Shown: positions 8,259 through 17,966, counted from the stretch's first letter. The stretch: DNA of 64,000 nt from Microbacterium sp. (GCA_031277945.1 JAITLK010000003.1:620001-684000); one strand, 5' to 3'. Notes: generated by a model from the sequence alone, not told the origin. Numbers and translations are program-made.

Positions 8259-9836
8259 ATGACCGATCACGATCAGCCCGAACACACCACGTCGGGCGAG
8301 GACGCAACGGCCGTCGATGCCACCGCGAGTGCCGACGGCACCGCCGCGGTGTCCGGCGATGCCGACGCTCCGGCTGAGCAGCTCGGTGCACACACCGTCG
8401 CTGCGGAACCGGCAGCTGTCGACGCCGGTGCCACGGAACCGGCCCTGACGGCTCTGCCGCAGGTCGCGGAAGCGCCCGTCGCCGTCTGGGTCGAGGCCGA
8501 GCAGAAGAAGCGTCGCAAGCGCTGGCCCTGGATCTTCCTGCCGGCCGCCGGCGTCGCCGCCGGACTCGTGATCGCCTCCACCACTCTCATCGCCCCCGGC
8601 GTGAGTGCCTCGGGCGTCCCGATCGGAGGCCTCACCCCGACTGCTGCGGCCAACGCGATCACCGATCGCCTCTCCTCCACCACGATCGAGCTCACCGGCA
8701 CGAAGGGGAAGGTCACGCTCAGCGCGACCGATCTCGGCGCCACCATCGACGCGGGCGCGCTGGCGGATGCCGCACACCGCGATGCTCCGCTGTGGAAGCT
8801 GGACGCGTGGAACTCCGCCGCCGACACCGGCGCCGTGACGATCGATGCGGACAAGGCCGAGGCGGCACTGCGTGCGGCGCTGCCGGACGCCTTCGTCGCG
8901 GCCACCGACGCCGAGGTCACCTTCGCCGACGGCTCCTATCACGTGAAGCCCGCCGCCGACGGCTCGGGAATCGACGTGGACGGCCTGCGCACCGCGCTCC
9001 AGTCCGCGCTCGAGAACGGCAAGACCGTCGCCCAGGCGTCGGCCGAGCCGGAGACGCTCACCCCGGCCGTCTCCACCGAGACGGCTCAGGCCGCGGCAGA
9101 CAAGCTCAACGGGCTGGTCTCTACGATCGGCTTCTACGTCGGTGACGAGCGCACGGTGCCGGTCGACGCCACCACCGCCGCATCGTGGCTGAAGCCCACC
9201 ATCGACGAGTCCGGCGCGCTCACCATCGAGGTGGATGAGGCGGCGCTGGCGAAGTTCCTGCCGACGCTCGCCGAGAAGGTCGATCGCGCGGCCGTCAACG
9301 GCACCGAGATCGTCAACAAGTGGGGCGATCTCGTCGAGGAGGGCGAGCCCTCGCGCACGGGACGCAAGCTCGGTGACACGTCCAAGCTGGCGGCGGCGTT
9401 CGCCGAGCAGGTGGCCGCCGGCGACGGCAAGCTGGTTCTGCCCGTCGAGGAGACCCAGCCGGAGATCACGAAGGTCGAACGCCACATCGAGGTCAACCTC
9501 AGCGAGCAGCGCACCTACGTGTACGAGAACGGCAAGACGATCCGCACGTTCAGCATCTCCTCCGGCGCAGCAGGACACGAGACGCATACGGGTGAGTTCA
9601 CGATCTTCGCCCACGTTCCCATGCAGGACATGGGCTGTGTCGACGGGTACGACTACTGCACCAAGGACGTCCCCACGGTGATGTACTTCAACGGCGACGA
9701 GGCGTTCCACGGCACCTACTGGCACAACAACTTCGGCACGCCGATGAGCCACGGCTGCATCAACATGCGCGAGGACGAGGCGCTGTGGCTCTACAACTGG
9801 GCCGCCGACGGCGTGAGCGTCAGCGTTCACTACTGA
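8259..9836 (+). CDS. L,D-transpeptidase with membrane anchor and peptidoglycan-binding-like domains
   Basis: A 525-residue type II membrane protein. Residues 1-80 are acidic and alanine-rich and lie in the cytoplasm; KKRRKR is followed by one membrane segment (about 90-112); then comes an extracellular repeat region of the VanW-associated peptidoglycan-binding type (about 115-380), and a YkuD catalytic domain (about 395-525). The active-site motif is SHGCIN with C500 and H498; a second conserved histidine lies in FHGTYWHNN. YkuD enzymes form 3-3 crosslinks between meso-diaminopimelate or other diamino-acid residues in peptidoglycan, or attach proteins to it. The start ATG follows AGGGGG with 7 nt spacing. 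It is flanked by hairpins on both sides and so forms its own unit. Confidence 0.92.
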   Translation: MTDHDQPEHTTSGEDATAVDATASADGTAAVSGDADAPAEQLGAHTVAAEPAAVDAGATEPALTALPQVAEAPVAVWVEAEQKKRRKRWPWIFLPAAGVAAGLVIASTTLIAPGVSASGVPIGGLTPTAAANAITDRLSSTTIELTGTKGKVTLSATDLGATIDAGALADAAHRDAPLWKLDAWNSAADTGAVTIDADKAEAALRAALPDAFVAATDAEVTFADGSYHVKPAADGSGIDVDGLRTALQSALENGKTVAQASAEPETLTPAVSTETAQAAADKLNGLVSTIGFYVGDERTVPVDATTAASWLKPTIDESGALTIEVDEAALAKFLPTLAEKVDRAAVNGTEIVNKWGDLVEEGEPSRTGRKLGDTSKLAAAFAEQVAAGDGKLVLPVEETQPEITKVERHIEVNLSEQRTYVYENGKTIRTFSISSGAAGHETHTGEFTIFAHVPMQDMGCVDGYDYCTKDVPTVMYFNGDEAFHGTYWHNNFGTPMSHGCINMREDEALWLYNWAADGVSVSVHY

Positions 9837-9845
9837 GACGCACGA

Positions 9846-9884
9846 GGAGAACGGGCGCCGTCCTGCAGACGGCGCCCGTTCTCC
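9846..9884 (+). terminator. Terminator hairpin after the L,D-transpeptidase gene
   Basis: A 17-bp perfect stem (9846-9862 with 9868-9884), a 5-nt loop, and a following GTTTCA. Confidence 0.8.
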
Positions 9885-9982
9885 GTTTCACCACCGGACG
9901 TTCACGCATCGCTCATCCGCGCGATGACTTTCACAGAAACAACCCGGCCCAAAGTGTCAGTGGTAGCGGCTACCCTGTGGCT

Positions 9983-10435
9983 ATGAGCGAACTGCGACTG
10001 GAAGAACTCGGCGCCAAGACCATCGTGGCGGTCAACAACCTCTCCCTCAAGCCAGGGCAGCAGCAGTTCCTTGCGCCGGTCTCGTACGACCTGGCCACCA
10101 CCGTCGTCAATCCGCAGACCACCTGGCAGCGCGTCGTCCTGGACGGTGACCGCGTGGTCGGCTTCGTGAGCGCCAACTTCGATCACGACGCCACCGAGCC
10201 CCACTTCCAGTCCGTGCTGTGGCGAATCAACGTCGATGCCGATGCCCAGCGCAGCGGCGTCGGGCGCTTCGCCGTGGATGAGCTTCGGCGCGTCGCCGCC
10301 GAGCGCGGCTTCGATCACGTGGACGTCATCTACGAGGCGGGCGAGGACGGCCCCGAGCGCTTCTTCACCGCCGTCGGCTTCACCCCCGTGGGCGAGACCG
10401 AGTACAGCGAGGTCATCGCCACCGTCAAGGTCTGA
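9983..10435 (+). CDS. GNAT-family N-acetyltransferase
   Basis: A 150-residue acetyltransferase-fold protein. The acetyl-CoA pyrophosphate loop is recognisable as DAQRSGVGRFAVDEL (about residues 83-97), preceded by a WRIN-V beta strand and followed by FFTAVGFTPVGE, the usual C-terminal 'yxxxGF' element. The substrate is unknown. The ATG at 9983 is preceded by TACCCT 6 nt upstream and no Shine-Dalgarno, which points to a leaderless mRNA. The gene stands alone and ends 5 bp before a 27-bp perfect hairpin. Confidence 0.82.
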   Translation: MSELRLEELGAKTIVAVNNLSLKPGQQQFLAPVSYDLATTVVNPQTTWQRVVLDGDRVVGFVSANFDHDATEPHFQSVLWRINVDADAQRSGVGRFAVDELRRVAAERGFDHVDVIYEAGEDGPERFFTAVGFTPVGETEYSEVIATVKV

Positions 10436-10440
10436 TCACT

Positions 10441-10499
10441 TTCATAGCGCGCAGATGGCTCCAAACCCTCGTGGTTTGGAGCCATCTGCGCGCTATGAA
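10441..10499. terminator. 27-bp perfect hairpin, copy A of a recurring palindrome
   Basis: Left arm 10441-10467 pairs perfectly with 10473-10499 around the 5-nt loop CTCGT. The core reads GCGCGCAGATGGCTCC. It follows the GNAT gene by 5 bp and is nearly identical in its first 25 bases to the hairpin at 11636-11696. It probably acts as a terminator, although there is no U-tract. Confidence 0.75.
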
Positions 10500-10665
10500 C
10501 CGTTAAGTGGTTCCTCCCCCTCCCCCGTGACGACGGGAGTTGTCCCGATTGGCGGTGTGGGCGTGACCCGATGCAGCCCGCGGGGGCAGGCTGATCCCTC
10601 ATCGCGCCTGATCTGCTCGTATTCCCGACGGATGACGGCGCTTCGCGCACGACGAAAGGGACGTC

Positions 10666-11643
10666 ATGGGACGAAGTTCCACACCGCTGCCGGACGGCCT
10701 CGGCGCCGCATTCGATGTCGCTCTTGCCCGACGACACGCGGTCAGCCGCGCCAGGCTCCGAGGCGGTGATCTCATCGCGCCGTACTACGGCGTGCGCCTC
10801 GACGGTTCCCCGGAAGACCCGGCGCAGGTGCCCGAGTCGCCATACGAACGCCAGCGGTTGCAGCGTCGGACGGCTGCGCGGAACTACGCCCCGCGCCTGC
10901 ACAGCGGCCATTGCTTCAGCCATCAGACCGCGGCCTCGCTCTGGAATGCACCCCTGCCACTGGAACGCGACGGCGCTGGAGATCCCGTCGATACACCCGC
11001 TCTGCACGTGACTGCGCTCGGTCATCTCGCCCAGCCGCGGACCGCCGGGGTTGTCGGACATCGCTCGTACCTGTCCTTGACAGCAGTTGCCGAGGTCGAC
11101 GGGCTCCGCGTCTCGTCCCCCGCCGCGACCTGGGCGTCGCTCGGCACGCTCTCCGTAACCGACCTCGTCGCCCTCGGAGATCACTTCTGCCGTCGGTGGC
11201 GACACGGACGGGGTCGTCCGGATCCCGGTCGCGAGCCGCTCGCCACGCGGGAAGAACTGCGTCAGATGCTCGACGCAGGGCGACGTGCCGGCGCAGAGAG
11301 GCTCCGCACGGCGTTGGAACTCATCCGGGAGGACTCGTGGTCGCCGCGCGAGACCCGGGTGCGGCTCGCTCTCATGCAGGCGGGTCTCCCGGAACCCGAG
11401 CTGAACGTCGATGTCTTCACGGGGTCCGGTACGTTCCTCGCCTGCGTCGACCTCGCCTACGTTCGCGAGCGCGTGGCCGTGGAATACCACGGCATGCTGC
11501 ACGTGCAGAGCTGGGTGCAGGACGTCGAACGAGCGGCTCGGCTGCGCGCGGCGGGCTGGGCGGTGGTCGAGATCACCGCCCCTCTCCTGAAACATCCCGA
11601 GCTGGTGGCCGCCCGTGTTCGAGCAGCGTTGAGCCGTTCATAG
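10666..11643 (+). CDS. DUF559 / Vsr-like endonuclease-fold protein with AbiEi-like N-terminus
   Basis: A 325-residue protein of a type common and multicopy in Microbacteriaceae. The N-terminal part (helical, FSHQTAASLW then HVTALG) resembles AbiEi-type regulators. The C-terminal 100 residues follow the DUF559/Vsr pattern: SPRETRVRLALMQAGLP, a later CVDLAYVRERVAVEYHG, and AAGWAVVEIT. Family members usually read VEYDG; here the aspartate is replaced by histidine, so nuclease activity is doubtful. The ATG at 10666 follows AAAGGG. The stop codon lies inside the left arm of hairpin B, and hairpin A lies upstream, so nearly identical palindromes bracket the gene. The function is unknown. Confidence 0.75.
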   Translation: MGRSSTPLPDGLGAAFDVALARRHAVSRARLRGGDLIAPYYGVRLDGSPEDPAQVPESPYERQRLQRRTAARNYAPRLHSGHCFSHQTAASLWNAPLPLERDGAGDPVDTPALHVTALGHLAQPRTAGVVGHRSYLSLTAVAEVDGLRVSSPAATWASLGTLSVTDLVALGDHFCRRWRHGRGRPDPGREPLATREELRQMLDAGRRAGAERLRTALELIREDSWSPRETRVRLALMQAGLPEPELNVDVFTGSGTFLACVDLAYVRERVAVEYHGMLHVQSWVQDVERAARLRAAGWAVVEITAPLLKHPELVAARVRAALSRS

Positions 11644-11696
11644 CGCGCAAATGGCTCCAAGTCCCGGCGGATTGGAGCCATTTGCGCGCTATGAAC
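11636..11696. terminator. 25-bp perfect hairpin, copy B of the recurring palindrome
   Basis: Arms 11636-11660 and 11672-11696 are perfectly complementary, with an 11-nt loop. It lies between two convergent genes and overlaps the stop codon of the first, so it should terminate in both directions. The arm differs from copy A at one base. Confidence 0.8.
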
Positions 11697-11700
11697 CGGA

Positions 11701-13512
11701 TTAGACGAGCGTCTCCCGCCATGCCGCATGCAGCTGGGCGAACTTGCCGGTGCCGGCAATCAATGCCTCGGGGGTGTCGTCCTCGATGATGCGGCCGTGC
11801 TCCATCACGAGCACCCGGTCTGCGATGGCGACCGTGGACAACCGGTGGGCGATGATGATCGCCGTGCGGTCGGCCAGCAGAGTCTCCAGCGCATCCTGGA
11901 TCTGTCGCTCGCTGGGCATGTCGAGCGACGCCGTCGCCTCGTCGAGGATGAGCACGGCGGGGTCGGCGAGGAAGGCTCGGGCGAAGGAGATCAGCTGGCG
12001 CTGACCCGCCGACACGCGGCCACCGCGCTTGTTGACGTCCGTGTCGTAGCCGTCCGGCAGGGCCTGGATGAACCCGTCCGCACCGACGGCTCGTGCCGCC
12101 GCGATGACCTCGTCCAGCGTCGCGTCAGGCTTACCGAGTGCGATGTTGTCCGCGATCGTGCCGCTGAACAGGTACGCCTCCTGCGTGACCATGACGATCG
12201 CACGGCGGAGATCCTTCGGGTGCAGCTCCCGCAGGTCTACGCCGTCCAGGCGCACGGCGCCCTTCGTGGGGTCGTAGAAACGCGAGACGAGCTTCGCAAG
12301 CGTGGACTTGCCCGCTCCGGTGGTGCCCACGAGCGCGATCGTCTCCCCCGCCGGGATCGTCAGAGAGAAGTCCGGAAGGATCGTGCGCGCGTCGGAGTAC
12401 CCGAACGTGACCGCATCGAACTCCAGCTCCCCGCGAGCGTCCCACAGGTCCACCGGCCTCGCCGGATCCGGAACGGTCGGCGTCTCCTCCAGCACACCCG
12501 ACACCTTCTCCAGCGCGGCCGTGGCCGACTGGTAGGAGTTCAGGAACATCGCGACGTCCTGCAACGGCCCGAAGAACTGCCGCACGTACAGCACGGCGGC
12601 AAGCAGCACGCCGGCCGACATCGTGCCGTCCGGCACGCGCAGCGCGCCCCACAGCACCACGACGGCGAGGGTGACCGCCGCGATGGCCATCATGCCCGGG
12701 TCGAAGGTGCCGTACAGCTTCATGGACCGCATGTTGACGTTGCGGTAGTCGGCGGACAGCCCGCTGAACTCCGTGTCGTTGCGCGGCTCAGTGCGGAACG
12801 CCTTCACCGCGCGAATACCCGTCATGGTCTCGACGAACTTGACGATCACGCGAGCGCTGATCACTCGGGACTCACGGAAGATCACCTGCGAACGCGCATA
12901 GAACCAGCGCATCAGGAGATACAGCGGAATGCCCGCCAACACCAGCACCACACCGGACTGCCAGTCGAGGGTGACGAGCATCACGAGGGTGAACACCGCG
13001 TACAGCAGACCGGACACCAGCTGGTTCAAGCCGCCGTCCAGGAGCTCGCGGATGGAGTCCAGGTCGCTGGTCTGACGCGAGATGATGCGTCCGGACGTGT
13101 ACGACTCGTGGAATTCCAGGCTCAGCCGCTGCGTGTGCAGGAAGATCCGCTTGCGCAGATCCAGCATGATGCCCTGGGTGAGCTTGGCGGCGAGCACGGC
13201 ATACCAGCCGATCAGTGCGGCACCGCCGAGGCCGACCACGATGTACACCGCGACGACCACGAACGCCAGGCTCCAGTCACCCTTCTCCACCGCCAGCGGC
13301 AGCGCATCATCGATGCCCCACGCGATCAGGCGCGGAGCGATGACCTGCATGAGGGTCGAGGCCACCACCACGAACGCGGTGAGGACGATGAGCCCGCGCG
13401 TGGGCTTGATGAGCGAGCCCAGCAGGCGCAGCGACCGGCGGCGGATCGCCCGGCTCTCCGCCTTGTTGTAGTCGATGCGTTCTTCGCCCTGGGTTCCGGT
13501 GACAGAACTCAC
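11701..13512 (-). CDS. ABC exporter half-transporter, catalytic-site subunit
   Basis: A 603-residue type IV (exporter) half-transporter with six membrane helices followed by an ATPase domain: Walker A in TTGAGKST, Walker B ending [11 protein letters not shown] with the catalytic glutamate present, and an altered signature VSAGQ instead of LSGGQ. It starts at GTG 13512, which overlaps the stop of the partner gene (GTGA), so the two are co-translated and should form a heterodimer. Relatives include BmrCD, MdlAB and mycobacterial Rv1272c/Rv1273c, which move drugs or lipids. The substrate is unknown. It ends at a bidirectional hairpin. Confidence 0.92.
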   Translation of the reverse strand: MSSVTGTQGEERIDYNKAESRAIRRRSLRLLGSLIKPTRGLIVLTAFVVVASTLMQVIAPRLIAWGIDDALPLAVEKGDWSLAFVVVAVYIVVGLGGAALIGWYAVLAAKLTQGIMLDLRKRIFLHTQRLSLEFHESYTSGRIISRQTSDLDSIRELLDGGLNQLVSGLLYAVFTLVMLVTLDWQSGVVLVLAGIPLYLLMRWFYARSQVIFRESRVISARVIVKFVETMTGIRAVKAFRTEPRNDTEFSGLSADYRNVNMRSMKLYGTFDPGMMAIAAVTLAVVVLWGALRVPDGTMSAGVLLAAVLYVRQFFGPLQDVAMFLNSYQSATAALEKVSGVLEETPTVPDPARPVDLWDARGELEFDAVTFGYSDARTILPDFSLTIPAGETIALVGTTGAGKSTLAKLVSRFYDPTKGAVRLDGVDLRELHPKDLRRAIVMVTQEAYLFSGTIADNIALGKPDATLDEVIAAARAVGADGFIQALPDGYDTDVNKRGGRVSAGQRQLISFARAFLADPAVLILDEATASLDMPSERQIQDALETLLADRTAIIIAHRLSTVAIADRVLVMEHGRIIEDDTPEALIAGTGKFAQLHAAWRETLV

Positions 13513-15374
13513 AGCTCCACCTCCGCTTCCTGAGCCACGATCTCGATGATCCCGGTCTGCGCTTTCATGATCTCCGTCTTCTCTGCCTCGGCTTCTTCGA
13601 GGCTTGAGATGACATGTCGGTAGTGCTCGCTGGTGGCGAGCAGATGCGAGTGGGTTCCCACCGCGGTGATGCGTCCGCTCTCCAGCAGCGCCACGCGGTC
13701 TGCGAGCGCCACGGTGGAGGGACGGTGGGCGACGATGAGGGCTGTCGTGTGAGCGAGCACCTCACGCAGCGCAGCCTCCACCAGCGCTTCGGTGTCCACA
13801 TCGAGCGCGGACAGGGGGTCATCGAGCACCAGCACCGCGGGGGCCGCGGCAACGGCGCGGGCGAGAGCGAGACGCTGGCGCTGTCCTCCGGACAGGCTCA
13901 TCCCCTCCTCGCCGATCACCGTTTCCACGCCGTCGGGCAGGTCGTCCACGAAGGCGGCCTGTGCGATCGCCAGGGCCTCGCGCATGACCCGCTCACCCTC
14001 CGCCGAGTTCGGGTCCAGCTCCGGACGTCCGAGGAGCACGTTCGTGCGCACCGAGGCCGAGAACAGCGTGGCATCTTCGAACGCCATCGCGATGTGACGG
14101 CGCAGGTCACGCAGCCGGAGGTCTCGCACATCGACGCCGTCGAGCGTGACACGACCGCCGGTGACGTCGTACAGGCGGGTGGGGAGCGTGGTGAGGGTGG
14201 TCTTGCCCGAGCCGGTGAGTCCGACCAGTGCCATGGTCTCGCCCGGCTGCAGGTGCAGGTCGATGCCGTCCAGCAGGTCTCGCTCGTGGGCGCCGGCGTC
14301 CTGGTAGCGGAAGCGCGCGCCCTCGAACACCAGCTCGCCGCGTGAGGTCGGCATCTCGACCGGGTTGGCCGGGTCGGTGATCGTATCGAGCTCGTCGTAG
14401 ACCTCGAACACACGATCCGTGGCGGTTCGCGCATCCAGCAGGAAGGAGAACAGGAAGCCGATCGACTCGATCGGCCACCGCAGCACGGCTGCCATGGCGA
14501 AGAACGCGAAGAGCTCCGGAACGCTGATGGCCCCCTGGCTGCGCAGCCAGATCCCCGCCAGCAGGCTGATGCCGAAGGCGATGTTGGGCATCAGCACGAG
14601 CCAGAACCAGATGTTCCCGTCGGCCTTGGCCTTGCGCAGCTCGGTCTGGCGAAGGGTTTCGGCTTGACCGGCGAACTTGCCGAGCGCGTGCTTGCCACGA
14701 CCGAACGCCTTCAGCACCCGGATGCCGTGGACGCTCTCCTCGACGCTGGTCGCCAGGTCGCCGGCCTGGTCCTGGCTGAGACGGGACAGCTCACCGTACT
14801 TGCGATCGAACAGGTAGCCCTGCACCCACAGCGGCAGGGAACACACGAGGAAGATCACGCCGAGCATCCAGTGCCAGCGAAACAGCAGCACCGTGCCGAT
14901 CACGATCGTCAGCATGTTGACGACGAGCAGGATGAGCCCGAACGCCAGCCATCGGCGGATGAGGCCGATGTCCTGCATCATGCGGCTGAGCAGCTGACCG
15001 GACTGCCAGCGGTCATGGAATGCGACCGGCAGACGCTGCAGCTTGGAGTAGAAGTCGGTGCGCATGGCGTACTCGATGCCCATGGAGGGATCCAGCACGA
15101 ACCAGCGGCGCAACCACACCATCGCCGCTTCACCGAGCCCGAGGACGAGCACGACGATGGCGCCGACGATGATGCCGACGGTGTCGCCACCGGCGACCGG
15201 GCCCTGCACGATGCTCTCGAGGGCGATGGGGATGAGCAGCGCGATCACCGCGCCGACGAGGGCGCTGATCGCGCCGCCGACCAGGCGGCCGGCGACCGGC
15301 TTGACATAGGGGATCAGGCGCGCGAGTGCGCGCGGGGTTGACAGACGTTCAGCAGAGTGCGCGGAAGAAGACAT
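13509..15374 (-). CDS. ABC exporter half-transporter, degenerate-site subunit
   Basis: A 621-residue exporter half-transporter, first gene of the pair. It has six membrane helices (about residues 15-310), then Walker A in LTGSGKTT, a canonical LSGGQRQR signature, and Walker [13 protein letters not shown], in which aspartate replaces the catalytic glutamate. Together with the VSAGQ signature of the partner this makes exactly one degenerate and one canonical ATP site, the pattern of asymmetric heterodimeric exporters. The ATG at 15374 is preceded by about 230 nt of untranslated RNA holding a leader ORF and several hairpins, which suggests expression is controlled by attenuation. Confidence 0.92.
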   Translation of the reverse strand: MSSSAHSAERLSTPRALARLIPYVKPVAGRLVGGAISALVGAVIALLIPIALESIVQGPVAGGDTVGIIVGAIVVLVLGLGEAAMVWLRRWFVLDPSMGIEYAMRTDFYSKLQRLPVAFHDRWQSGQLLSRMMQDIGLIRRWLAFGLILLVVNMLTIVIGTVLLFRWHWMLGVIFLVCSLPLWVQGYLFDRKYGELSRLSQDQAGDLATSVEESVHGIRVLKAFGRGKHALGKFAGQAETLRQTELRKAKADGNIWFWLVLMPNIAFGISLLAGIWLRSQGAISVPELFAFFAMAAVLRWPIESIGFLFSFLLDARTATDRVFEVYDELDTITDPANPVEMPTSRGELVFEGARFRYQDAGAHERDLLDGIDLHLQPGETMALVGLTGSGKTTLTTLPTRLYDVTGGRVTLDGVDVRDLRLRDLRRHIAMAFEDATLFSASVRTNVLLGRPELDPNSAEGERVMREALAIAQAAFVDDLPDGVETVIGEEGMSLSGGQRQRLALARAVAAAPAVLVLDDPLSALDVDTEALVEAALREVLAHTTALIVAHRPSTVALADRVALLESGRITAVGTHSHLLATSEHYRHVISSLEEAEAEKTEIMKAQTGIIEIVAQEAEVEL

Positions 15375-15383
15375 GATCCTTGA

Positions 15384-15480
15384 GGGACGTCGAGATCGAG
15401 AGATGAAAGCGCGCGAAAGCGCGAATGACCGGTGCTACCGGTGATGCGGATAGCCGCGACGGAGATGCGGCGACGCGGTT
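15384..15480 (-). promoter_or_regulatory. Hairpin-rich leader between the 24-codon ORF and the ABC exporter
   Basis: On the minus strand the segment holds short self-complementary units in a row: GCGG-CTAT-CCGC, ACCGGT-AGC-ACCGGT and GCGC-TTTC-GCGC. These could form alternative RNA structures. It lies between the stop of a leader ORF and the exporter start, the place where an attenuator would be. The pairing choices were read by eye and not folded. Confidence 0.4.
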
Positions 15481-15555
15481 CTAACCGAACGTGGGCGTCG
15501 CGATCCCCGCGGGCACAAAGGCGGCAACAAGCGTGGTGAGAGCGGTCTCGTTCAT
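15481..15555 (-). CDS. 24-residue putative leader peptide of the ABC exporter operon
   Basis: ATG at 15555 opens a 24-codon frame ending in TAG at 15481. A perfect AGGAGG (15561-15566) lies 5 nt upstream, one of the best ribosome-binding sites in the window. The peptide starts MNETALTTLV and ends GIATPTFG, with one hydrophobic run and no charged residue after Glu3. Its start lies about 50 nt into the predicted transcript and about 180 nt ahead of the exporter. I read it as a regulatory leader, comparable in position to the BmrB leader that controls bmrCD in Bacillus subtilis. No homology to BmrB is claimed. A chance small ORF cannot be excluded, but the ribosome-binding site argues against it. 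Confidence 0.5.
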   Translation of the reverse strand: MNETALTTLVAAFVPAGIATPTFG

Positions 15556-15608
15556 TGCGGCCTCCTGGAGCTCACGGGATGTCACGCCGGTCGACGCGAC
15601 AGCCCTCC

Positions 15609-15637
15609 AGACTATGCTGAGAGTTCCCTGACCGCAA
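15609..15637 (-). promoter_or_regulatory. Predicted promoter of the leader peptide / ABC exporter operon
   Basis: On the minus strand TTGCGG (15637-15632) and TAGTCT (15614-15609) are separated by 17 bp. This is a good sigma-A-type match that would start transcription near 15602. Confidence 0.5.
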
Positions 15638-15746
15638 GTGCTGTTTTCTTCCCGTTTTTCTCATGGCGTGACAGGCTTCCCGTCCTGGTGACGTGGGTCA
15701 TGTGCGCACGATGCCCCCCCCTCGGACGGCAGGCGCAGGTTCCCGT

Positions 15747-15789
15747 ACGCGCGGATGGCTCCCGCTGAGAAGACGGGAGCCATACGCGC
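15747..15789. terminator. Hairpin after ogt, diverged copy of the recurring palindrome
   Basis: Arms 15747-15762 and 15774-15789 pair with one mismatch around an 11-nt loop. The core GCGCGGATGGCTCC matches the core of copies A and B. It lies 25 bp past the ogt stop on the minus strand, so it should terminate the ogt operon. The rest of the 439-bp gap from 15375 to 15813 holds only the leader ORF, its promoter and its hairpins. Confidence 0.6.
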
Positions 15790-15813
15790 GCGAAACCTCG
15801 GCGATGTGTAGAG

Positions 15814-16317
15814 CTATGCCGCTGCTTCGCGGGCGAGGAGGGAGCGCTTCACCTCGGTGCCCCAGGCGAAACCGCCGAGCGTTCCGTCGGTGCGCAGCAC
15901 CCGGTGGCAGGGAACGAAGAGCGCGACCGCGTTGCGAGCGCACACCGAGGCCGCCGCGCGAACCGCGGTGGGGCTGCCGAGCGCCGCCGCGAACTCGGCG
16001 TAGGACAGGGGTGAGCCCGGGGTGATGCGTCGCAGCGCCTCCCATCCGGCTCGCTGCATCTCGGTGCCTCGCTGGCGCACGGCGACGGACATGATCGGTT
16101 CGATGTCGCCGTCGTAGAAGGCCCTCACGGCATCACCGGCGGCTGTCTCCCCCGACCGGATATCCCCGGGGCGATCCTGCGGGCGGAGCCGGTCGACCAG
16201 CGAGGTCGGATCATCGGTCCAGCCCGACGCGATCACCGCGCCGTCTTCATCCGTCAGGATGCCGAACGGCCCGTCTGCCGTCTCAATGAATTGAACAACT
16301 GCGCTGGTGGCGGTCAT
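15814..16317 (-). CDS. ogt: Methylated-DNA--[protein]-cysteine S-methyltransferase
   Basis: A 167-residue suicide repair protein that transfers the methyl group of O6-methylguanine to its own cysteine. The active site is FVPCHRVL (C137), preceded by the helix-turn-helix-like DNA-binding region [29 protein letters not shown] (read in two parts) and followed by the [14 protein letters not shown] segment. The start ATG at 16317 overlaps the stop of the upstream ada-alkA gene (ATGA), so the two are one adaptive-response operon. The N-terminal 80 residues are the variable ribonuclease-like domain. Confidence 0.94.
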   Translation of the reverse strand: MTATSAVVQFIETADGPFGILTDEDGAVIASGWTDDPTSLVDRLRPQDRPGDIRSGETAAGDAVRAFYDGDIEPIMSVAVRQRGTEMQRAGWEALRRITPGSPLSYAEFAAALGSPTAVRAAASVCARNAVALFVPCHRVLRTDGTLGGFAWGTEVKRSLLAREAAA

Positions 16318-17813
16318 GATCGTCCTTCCCCGGTGAGCGGAGTGGTGTGGTGAACAGGAGTGGAGAGGGCGCGCCAGAGGTGCGCGGTGAGGTACGAACG
16401 CCAGGGAGAGGCTCGGCGTGCCCAGCTGTCGAGACCCGCGGCGTCGGCGGGGAGCCCGGCGCGGGCGCCGCCCTGACGGACCGCTACATCACCCGGGAGG
16501 AAGACATCGGGGTCGCCGACCACCCGCATGCGCACGTAGTCCGCGGTCCACGGTCCGACTCCGGGCAGCGCCAACAGGCGCCGCCGCTGGTCCTCGGAGT
16601 CATCCCCGCTGGTGAGCTGCAGCTCCCCTGCGGCCATGGCCGCGGCTGCACCGGTGATCGCGCGGATCCGCGCGGCGGGTCCGCGCAGCACCTCGGCACC
16701 GCGCTCGGCGATCGCCGACATCGTCGGAAAGAGCCGCCGCGGACCACCCTCGCCCGCGATGTCGGTCTCCTCGCCCAGCGCATCGACCAATCTGGTGAGG
16801 TGGGTGCGGGCGGCCGGCACGGAGATCTGCTGTCCGATCATCGCCCGAATCAGCATCTCGTGCGGGTCCGCTGTGCCGGGCACCCGGATGCCCGGGACGG
16901 CGCGAACCAGCGGTGCGAGCTCCGCAATCGCCCCCAGGGACTCGTCGATGGCCGCAGGATCCGCGTCCAGGTCGAACATGCGCCGCGCACGTGCCACCAC
17001 GCTGCTGAGATCGCCGAGGGCGCTCAGCCGCACCGAGAGGCGCAGACGGTCATCATCGGCGCGCGCCACCCGGAACCAGGCGGGGCCGCCGGGCAGGCGG
17101 AGCGTGCGCTCGAAGCCGTCCGGACCCGCCGCCTCGGTGCCCGGCAGGGCTCGTGCCGCCATCCAGACGAACACGCCATCCGGATCGAACGGAGCGCGAT
17201 ACGGCAGCATCAGATCGATGCGGCCGCCCTCCGTGCTCTCCCGGGTGCGCCGCCGCGCCCGCAGCGCCGTGGGTGTGAGGTCGAAGACCTCGCGAATGGT
17301 GTCGTTGAACTGGCGAACGCTCGCGAAGCCCGCCGAGAACGCGACGTCCGCGGCGGAGAGATCGGTGCCGACGAGGAGCATGCGCGCGGTGTGGGCGCGG
17401 TGCGCCCGTGCCAGCGCCAGCGGGCCGGCGCCGAGCTGCTCGGTGAGAACGCGAGTCAGATGCCGTGAGGAGTAGCCGAGTCGGGACGCCAGTCCCGCCA
17501 CGCCCTCACGTTCGACGACGCCGTCCGCGATGAGCCGCATCGCACGACCGGTGACGTCGCCGCGAAGGTCCCACTCGGGAGAGCCCGGCGCTGCCTCCGG
17601 GAGGCACCGCTTGCAGGCACGGAAGCCCGCCTCGTGGGCTGCCGCCGAGGTCGGCAGGAACGACACGTTCTCCGGTTTGGGAGTTCGCGCCGGGCACGAC
17701 GGACGGCAGTAGATGCCGGTGGAGTGGACCACGGTGACGAACTGCCCGTCGAATCGGACATCCCGCGAGCTGATCGCACGGTACCTCTCATCGAATGTCA
17801 GGTTCGGGCTCAT
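16314..17813 (-). CDS. Ada-type regulator fused to AlkA 3-methyladenine DNA glycosylase
   Basis: A 499-residue three-part protein. Residues 1-80 are the Ada methyl-phosphotriester acceptor with the zinc cysteines C36, C40, C67 and C70 (YCRPSC, CKRC). Residues about 85-190 are an AraC-type DNA-binding domain. Residues about 200-490 are an AlkA-like glycosylase with the helix-hairpin-helix [15 protein letters not shown] and the catalytic aspartate D442 in FLPGDVAV. Methylation of the N-terminal cysteine would switch on transcription of this gene and of ogt, while the C-terminal part excises alkylated bases. The ATG at 17813 is chosen because the Ada domain begins there; longer in-frame extensions run into the divergent flavoprotein promoter. 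Confidence 0.93.
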   Translation of the reverse strand: MSPNLTFDERYRAISSRDVRFDGQFVTVVHSTGIYCRPSCPARTPKPENVSFLPTSAAAHEAGFRACKRCLPEAAPGSPEWDLRGDVTGRAMRLIADGVVEREGVAGLASRLGYSSRHLTRVLTEQLGAGPLALARAHRAHTARMLLVGTDLSAADVAFSAGFASVRQFNDTIREVFDLTPTALRARRRTRESTEGGRIDLMLPYRAPFDPDGVFVWMAARALPGTEAAGPDGFERTLRLPGGPAWFRVARADDDRLRLSVRLSALGDLSSVVARARRMFDLDADPAAIDESLGAIAELAPLVRAVPGIRVPGTADPHEMLIRAMIGQQISVPAARTHLTRLVDALGEETDIAGEGGPRRLFPTMSAIAERGAEVLRGPAARIRAITGAAAAMAAGELQLTSGDDSEDQRRRLLALPGVGPWTADYVRMRVVGDPDVFLPGDVAVRQGGARAGLPADAAGLDSWARRASPWRSYLTAHLWRALSTPVHHTTPLTGEGRS

Positions 17814-17966
17814 GGCTCCATCCTGACACCGGCATCCGACATCGGCTCGCGGAAATCGGACATCGCGATGGCGAGCGTTTCGTGGGGTAGCGACACGGGG
17901 AGGGCAAGGGCGGAGCCTGTGGGAATGGGGTATCGCGGTGTCGGTGGCCCGGCATAGCGTGTACCC

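Noticed and set aside
10441..11696. Insertion sequence with terminal inverted repeats
   Set aside because: No transposase, no target-site duplication visible, and the same palindrome occurs at other gene ends; kept only as a possible cassette.
11728..13533. 601-codon plus-strand frame opposite the ABC exporter gene
   Set aside because: Antisense to a clear ABC transporter with intact motifs; the translation is low-complexity His/Arg/Asp-rich.
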